From Paenibacillus chondroitinus NBRC 15376 (lineage in GTDB: Bacteria > Bacillota > Bacilli > Paenibacillales > NBRC-103111), in assembly GCF_004000765.1 (NCBI RefSeq), contig NZ_BILW01000022.1, forward strand, positions 1 through 64,000: a stretch of DNA of 64,000 nucleotides, read 5' to 3'. The position numbers and the translations under genes were made by a program. This document shows, one piece after another, positions 61,948 through 64,000 of this stretch (positions are counted from its first letter, which is position 1; each line of letters starts with the position of its first letter). The notes below the pieces were generated by a model that saw only the letters and a program-made list of their open reading frames with translations, searched no databases and had not been told where the DNA came from.

Positions 61948-62711
61948 TATAAATTCACAGCGATTCCAGTTCCTAGACTATATCCCATTGATACTATTTT
62001 CTTCTTATCAATATCACTTCTTTTTGAAAAATAATCATAAATTGAATTAGCATCATTGTATAAACTAATCATACTAGGTTTTCCTTCACTCAGTCCATAC
62101 GATCGATAATTAATCAGTGCTACAGACCATCCATCTAATCCCTCAGCAAACGATATCATATCAGATACTTCTTCCCCAGAACCGCCAAAGTAAATAAGTA
62201 GCGGGGCTTCTTTAACACTCGATTTTTTTATAAGCCATCCAAACAAGTTTATATTGTCAGATGTATTAATTTTAACCTCTTCAGCATCACTATAAAGTAT
62301 CCTGATCTTTTCAGCAGTAGATTTATCAATCTTTTTAGGTTGGTAAACAAGATGATTAATTTTAATAAGTTCGTCTAGATTTTGATAAAAAAAGAGGCAA
62401 AGGATTAAATATGTGCCAATTAATATAGATAAAGTTACGGATAGTACGGCAATTAATTTTCTTGTATTTCTTCGAATTATTCGAATTAAAATAAGCGTTG
62501 TAAAAAAGAATAGAAAAATGGAACATAAAGCGAAAATATTTATTGTTAATGCATGTTGCTTGAAAAATTCTAAATACCCTAGCTTTATTTGCTCTATATT
62601 CTTAACCCATGAAGTAACTTTGTATGAGATAAGAAAAACTGTTATTCCCAGAACACCCAAAATAGCAGATATAATATTAAAAATATAAAATGTTCCCTTA
62701 CTAATTTTCAA
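61947..62711 (-). pseudogene. Alpha/beta hydrolase truncated after the nucleophile
   Basis: 254 residues: four membrane helices in the N-terminal 110 residues, then an alpha/beta hydrolase domain with LLIYFGGSGEEV (oxyanion strand) and VSMGYSLGTGIAVNL, the nucleophile elbow (GYSLG). The stop follows 8 residues later, so the catalytic Asp and His are absent. The family (FrsA/YqkD-like membrane hydrolases) usually has about 100 more residues. Upstream ribosome binding site GGAGG-like; the start is sound. Confidence 0.75.
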
Positions 62712-62907
62712 ATTTAAACCTCCATTCTTATAATGTAAATGTTATAACATTCATTTTATATTCTATATATTGGAAATTAAACGAACTAATTTTACCTCTT
62801 CTTTAAAATTATTGACCTGATTTTTTTATGAATATAACAAAAAAGGACGGATTCAAATGAGCCGCCCTTTCATTTATAAAACTATAGAAGTAACGTGTGC
62901 CATTAAT

Positions 62908-63087
62908 TTAATCATCTAAACTGTATTGTTTGTTGCTCATAATGTCGTCGATAACCAGATTGATTTCATCAACATTTTTCCGATCAGTATGGAGCAAATA
63001 TTTCCTATTTAAACCTGATGCATTAAATTCTTGAATTAAGATAAGACACCGTTCCCCATCTGGTGTTCGGGTATTCTCAACTTGCAC
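62908..63087 (-). CDS. Small hypothetical protein
   Basis: 59-residue frame with GTG start behind GAAGGAGACCTTA. The product (VQVENTRTPDGERC, LILIQEFNASGLNRKYLLHT, VIDDIMSNKQYSLDD) looks like the end of a two-strand beta domain, possibly part of a larger protein. The upstream frame is closed by repeat B, which may have replaced the 5' end. Family unknown. Confidence 0.4.
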   Translation of the reverse strand: MQVENTRTPDGERCLILIQEFNASGLNRKYLLHTDRKNVDEINLVIDDIMSNKQYSLDD

Positions 63088-63103
63088 TAAGGTCTCCTTC
63101 GAT

Positions 63104-63200
63104 CCGTCGGGAATGGGATAAAGTTCTTAGCAATGGTTTTTGACAATAACCTTATCTCATAAGAAATAAAGGCCGCGATTTTCGCAGCCCCTAATGAGAT
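63104..63200. repeat. Intergenic repeat B, copy 3
   Basis: CCGTCGGGAATGGGATAAAG, then a decayed palindrome (GATAAAGTTCTTA / GACAATAACCTTATC), then GCCGCGATTTTCGCAGC and TAATGAGATAATC. Closest relative of 16914-17095. Confidence 0.75.
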
Positions 63201-63244
63201 AATCTTACAGTCACTTGGCATCATCATTGCAGAATCAAATACAT

Positions 63245-63751
63245 TTAGTTAATCCCAAATATGTGCACTTCTTCATCTGTATTTTCATATCGGATCTTGC
63301 CTTCAAAATGCAATCCTAATTTTTCTAGTAGTTTGGCCGAAGCATGGTTATCTTCGGAAGTAATTGCCACAATCCGTTGTAGTGCTAGAACGTTTTGTGC
63401 ATAACAGATCACTGCTCTAGCAGCTTCAAAGGCGTATCCTTTCCCTCTGAACTTAGGAAGAAAGGCAAATCCAACATCTACATCTGCTAGGAAATCTCTT
63501 TTTGCCAATCCACAGATGCCAATCGGAATCCCTCCATCCTTCAGCTCTGTCAAATAAAACCCGAAGCCCAAGCGGGCATACATGTCTATAGCTCCTTTTA
63601 AAATATAGTCCCTCGCGTCATCAATGGTTCTCACACCTCTATCGCCTATGTACTGAATCCAAGAAGGGTCGTTCAAAAGCTCAAGAATAAAAGCCGCATC
63701 CTCAATTGTTTGCTGACGAAGAATAAGCCGTTCTGTTTCTAATACTTTCAA
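63245..63751 (-). CDS. GNAT-family N-acetyltransferase (RimJ/RimL type)
   Basis: 168-residue acetyl-CoA-dependent acetyltransferase. N-terminal VLETERLILRQ, a RimJ/RimL hallmark; acetyl-CoA loop LPKFRGKGYAFEA (Arg/Gly-x-Gly pattern, about residues 105-117); C-terminal NHASAKLLEKLGLHFEG. It may modify ribosomal proteins or small molecules. I start at a TTG behind GGGGAGGGACCTTACC; the GTG-like upstream start adds residues without a ribosome binding site. Confidence 0.9.
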   Translation of the reverse strand: MKVLETERLILRQQTIEDAAFILELLNDPSWIQYIGDRGVRTIDDARDYILKGAIDMYARLGFGFYLTELKDGGIPIGICGLAKRDFLADVDVGFAFLPKFRGKGYAFEAARAVICYAQNVLALQRIVAITSEDNHASAKLLEKLGLHFEGKIRYENTDEEVHIFGIN

Positions 63752-63865
63752 GGTAAGGTCCCTCCCCAAAAACACTTAAACTGTCCTGTGCTATAATTAT
63801 ACCCCCAAACATGAGGAAGTTGATGGTATCTTGTCTTTTCAAAAGCATAGGAAGTCGTACCCTTA

Positions 63866-63917
63866 AAATAATAAAACCGCATTTTACGCGGCTGATAAAG
63901 CATTTAAGTTGTTGTCC
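63866..63917. repeat. Short copy of intergenic repeat B
   Basis: AAAATAATAAAACCGCATTTTACGCGGCTGATAAAG and then GTTGTTGTCC repeat the A-rich spacer, the GC mini-hairpin (CCGC..GCGG) and the tail of repeat B. The large palindrome is missing. Confidence 0.45.
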
Positions 63918-63919
63918 TT

Positions 63920-64000
63920 TTAAGAGAGTTCACACGCTGCAAGCGCCTTCAGCTCGATCACCTTCATTCTGGCACGATGGAGTCTGGATTTCACAGTCCC
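63920..64000 (-). CDS. ECF-type RNA polymerase sigma factor, C-terminal part (partial)
   Basis: The frame runs off the end of the window. Its last 26 codons include GTVKSRLHRARMKV, the recognition helix of sigma region 4 found in ECF sigma factors, then a short tail to TAA at 63920. The promoter specificity cannot be told. Confidence 0.8.
   Translation of the reverse strand, partial: GTVKSRLHRARMKVIELKALAACELS

Noticed and set aside
1-64000. CRISPR arrays, rRNA or tRNA genes, intact insertion sequences, replication origins
   Set aside because: No regularly spaced direct repeats, no RNA gene signatures and only an IS110 fragment were found.

Overview
The window looks like a chromosomal segment of an endospore-forming Bacillota, most likely a Paenibacillus or close relative. 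Support comes from two GerA-type germinant receptor operons, the small spore protein Tlp, YheC/YheD-like ATP-grasp proteins, strong GGAGG-type ribosome binding sites with frequent TTG and GTG starts, an integral-membrane AraC regulator beside an LplB/YtcP-type sugar ABC transporter, and a FIVAR-dockerin remnant. No rRNA, tRNA, CRISPR array or intact insertion sequence was found.

Layout. 1-2.6 kb: end of a germination operon in the order B (partial), A, C. 2.6-17 kb: an AT-rich accessory region with many broken genes (dockerin module, DUF4367-like protein, GNAT, IS110 transposase, two Nudix genes), several families of intergenic palindromic repeats, two short ATP-grasp proteins beside an AstE/AspA-like metallo-hydrolase, a PAP2 phosphatase, a HIT protein, a P-loop kinase-like protein, an intact Nudix hydrolase, a DUF5677 protein, an orphan PyrE and a DinB-like protein. 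17.4-19.1 kb: L-lactate dehydrogenase overlapping a formate/nitrite-family channel. 19.1-26.1 kb: a trypsin-like protease, a truncated GrpB protein, an acid phosphatase lipoprotein, tiny spore-type or disordered proteins including Tlp, a 28-residue zinc-finger-like peptide and MsrA.

26.2-35.8 kb: a polysaccharide utilisation locus read on the minus strand: membrane AraC regulator, secreted PL6 lyase with a discoidin domain, sugar-binding lipoprotein, two permeases and a GH88 unsaturated glucuronyl hydrolase, with CcpA-like cre sites before the lyase and the binding protein. No transporter ATPase is encoded here. 36-40 kb: two short-chain dehydrogenases, a phospholipase D family synthase and an HxlR-type thiol-sensor regulator. 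40.3-44.3 kb: a second germinant receptor operon, A-C-D-B, including the small two-helix D subunit, divergent from a Crp/Fnr regulator. 45.3-51.6 kb: a redox cluster on the minus strand (RclA-like flavoprotein disulfide reductase, two thioredoxin-fold proteins, cupin, two ABM-domain proteins, SLAC1 transporter, SDR, NTF2-like protein). A 29-bp sequence upstream of its first gene is nearly identical to the one upstream of the HxlR gene, which suggests shared control.

52-60.4 kb: an exopolysaccharide synthase operon of the YdaJKLMN/Pss type with a degenerate GGDEF protein that keeps an RxxD I-site, a BcsB-like subunit, a cellulose-synthase-like glycosyltransferase, a DUF2334 protein, an extra polytopic membrane protein and a GH8-like lipoprotein. 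60.5-64 kb: a serine beta-lactamase-family hydrolase, a truncated alpha/beta hydrolase joined to an orphan reading frame, a GNAT acetyltransferase and the end of an ECF sigma factor.
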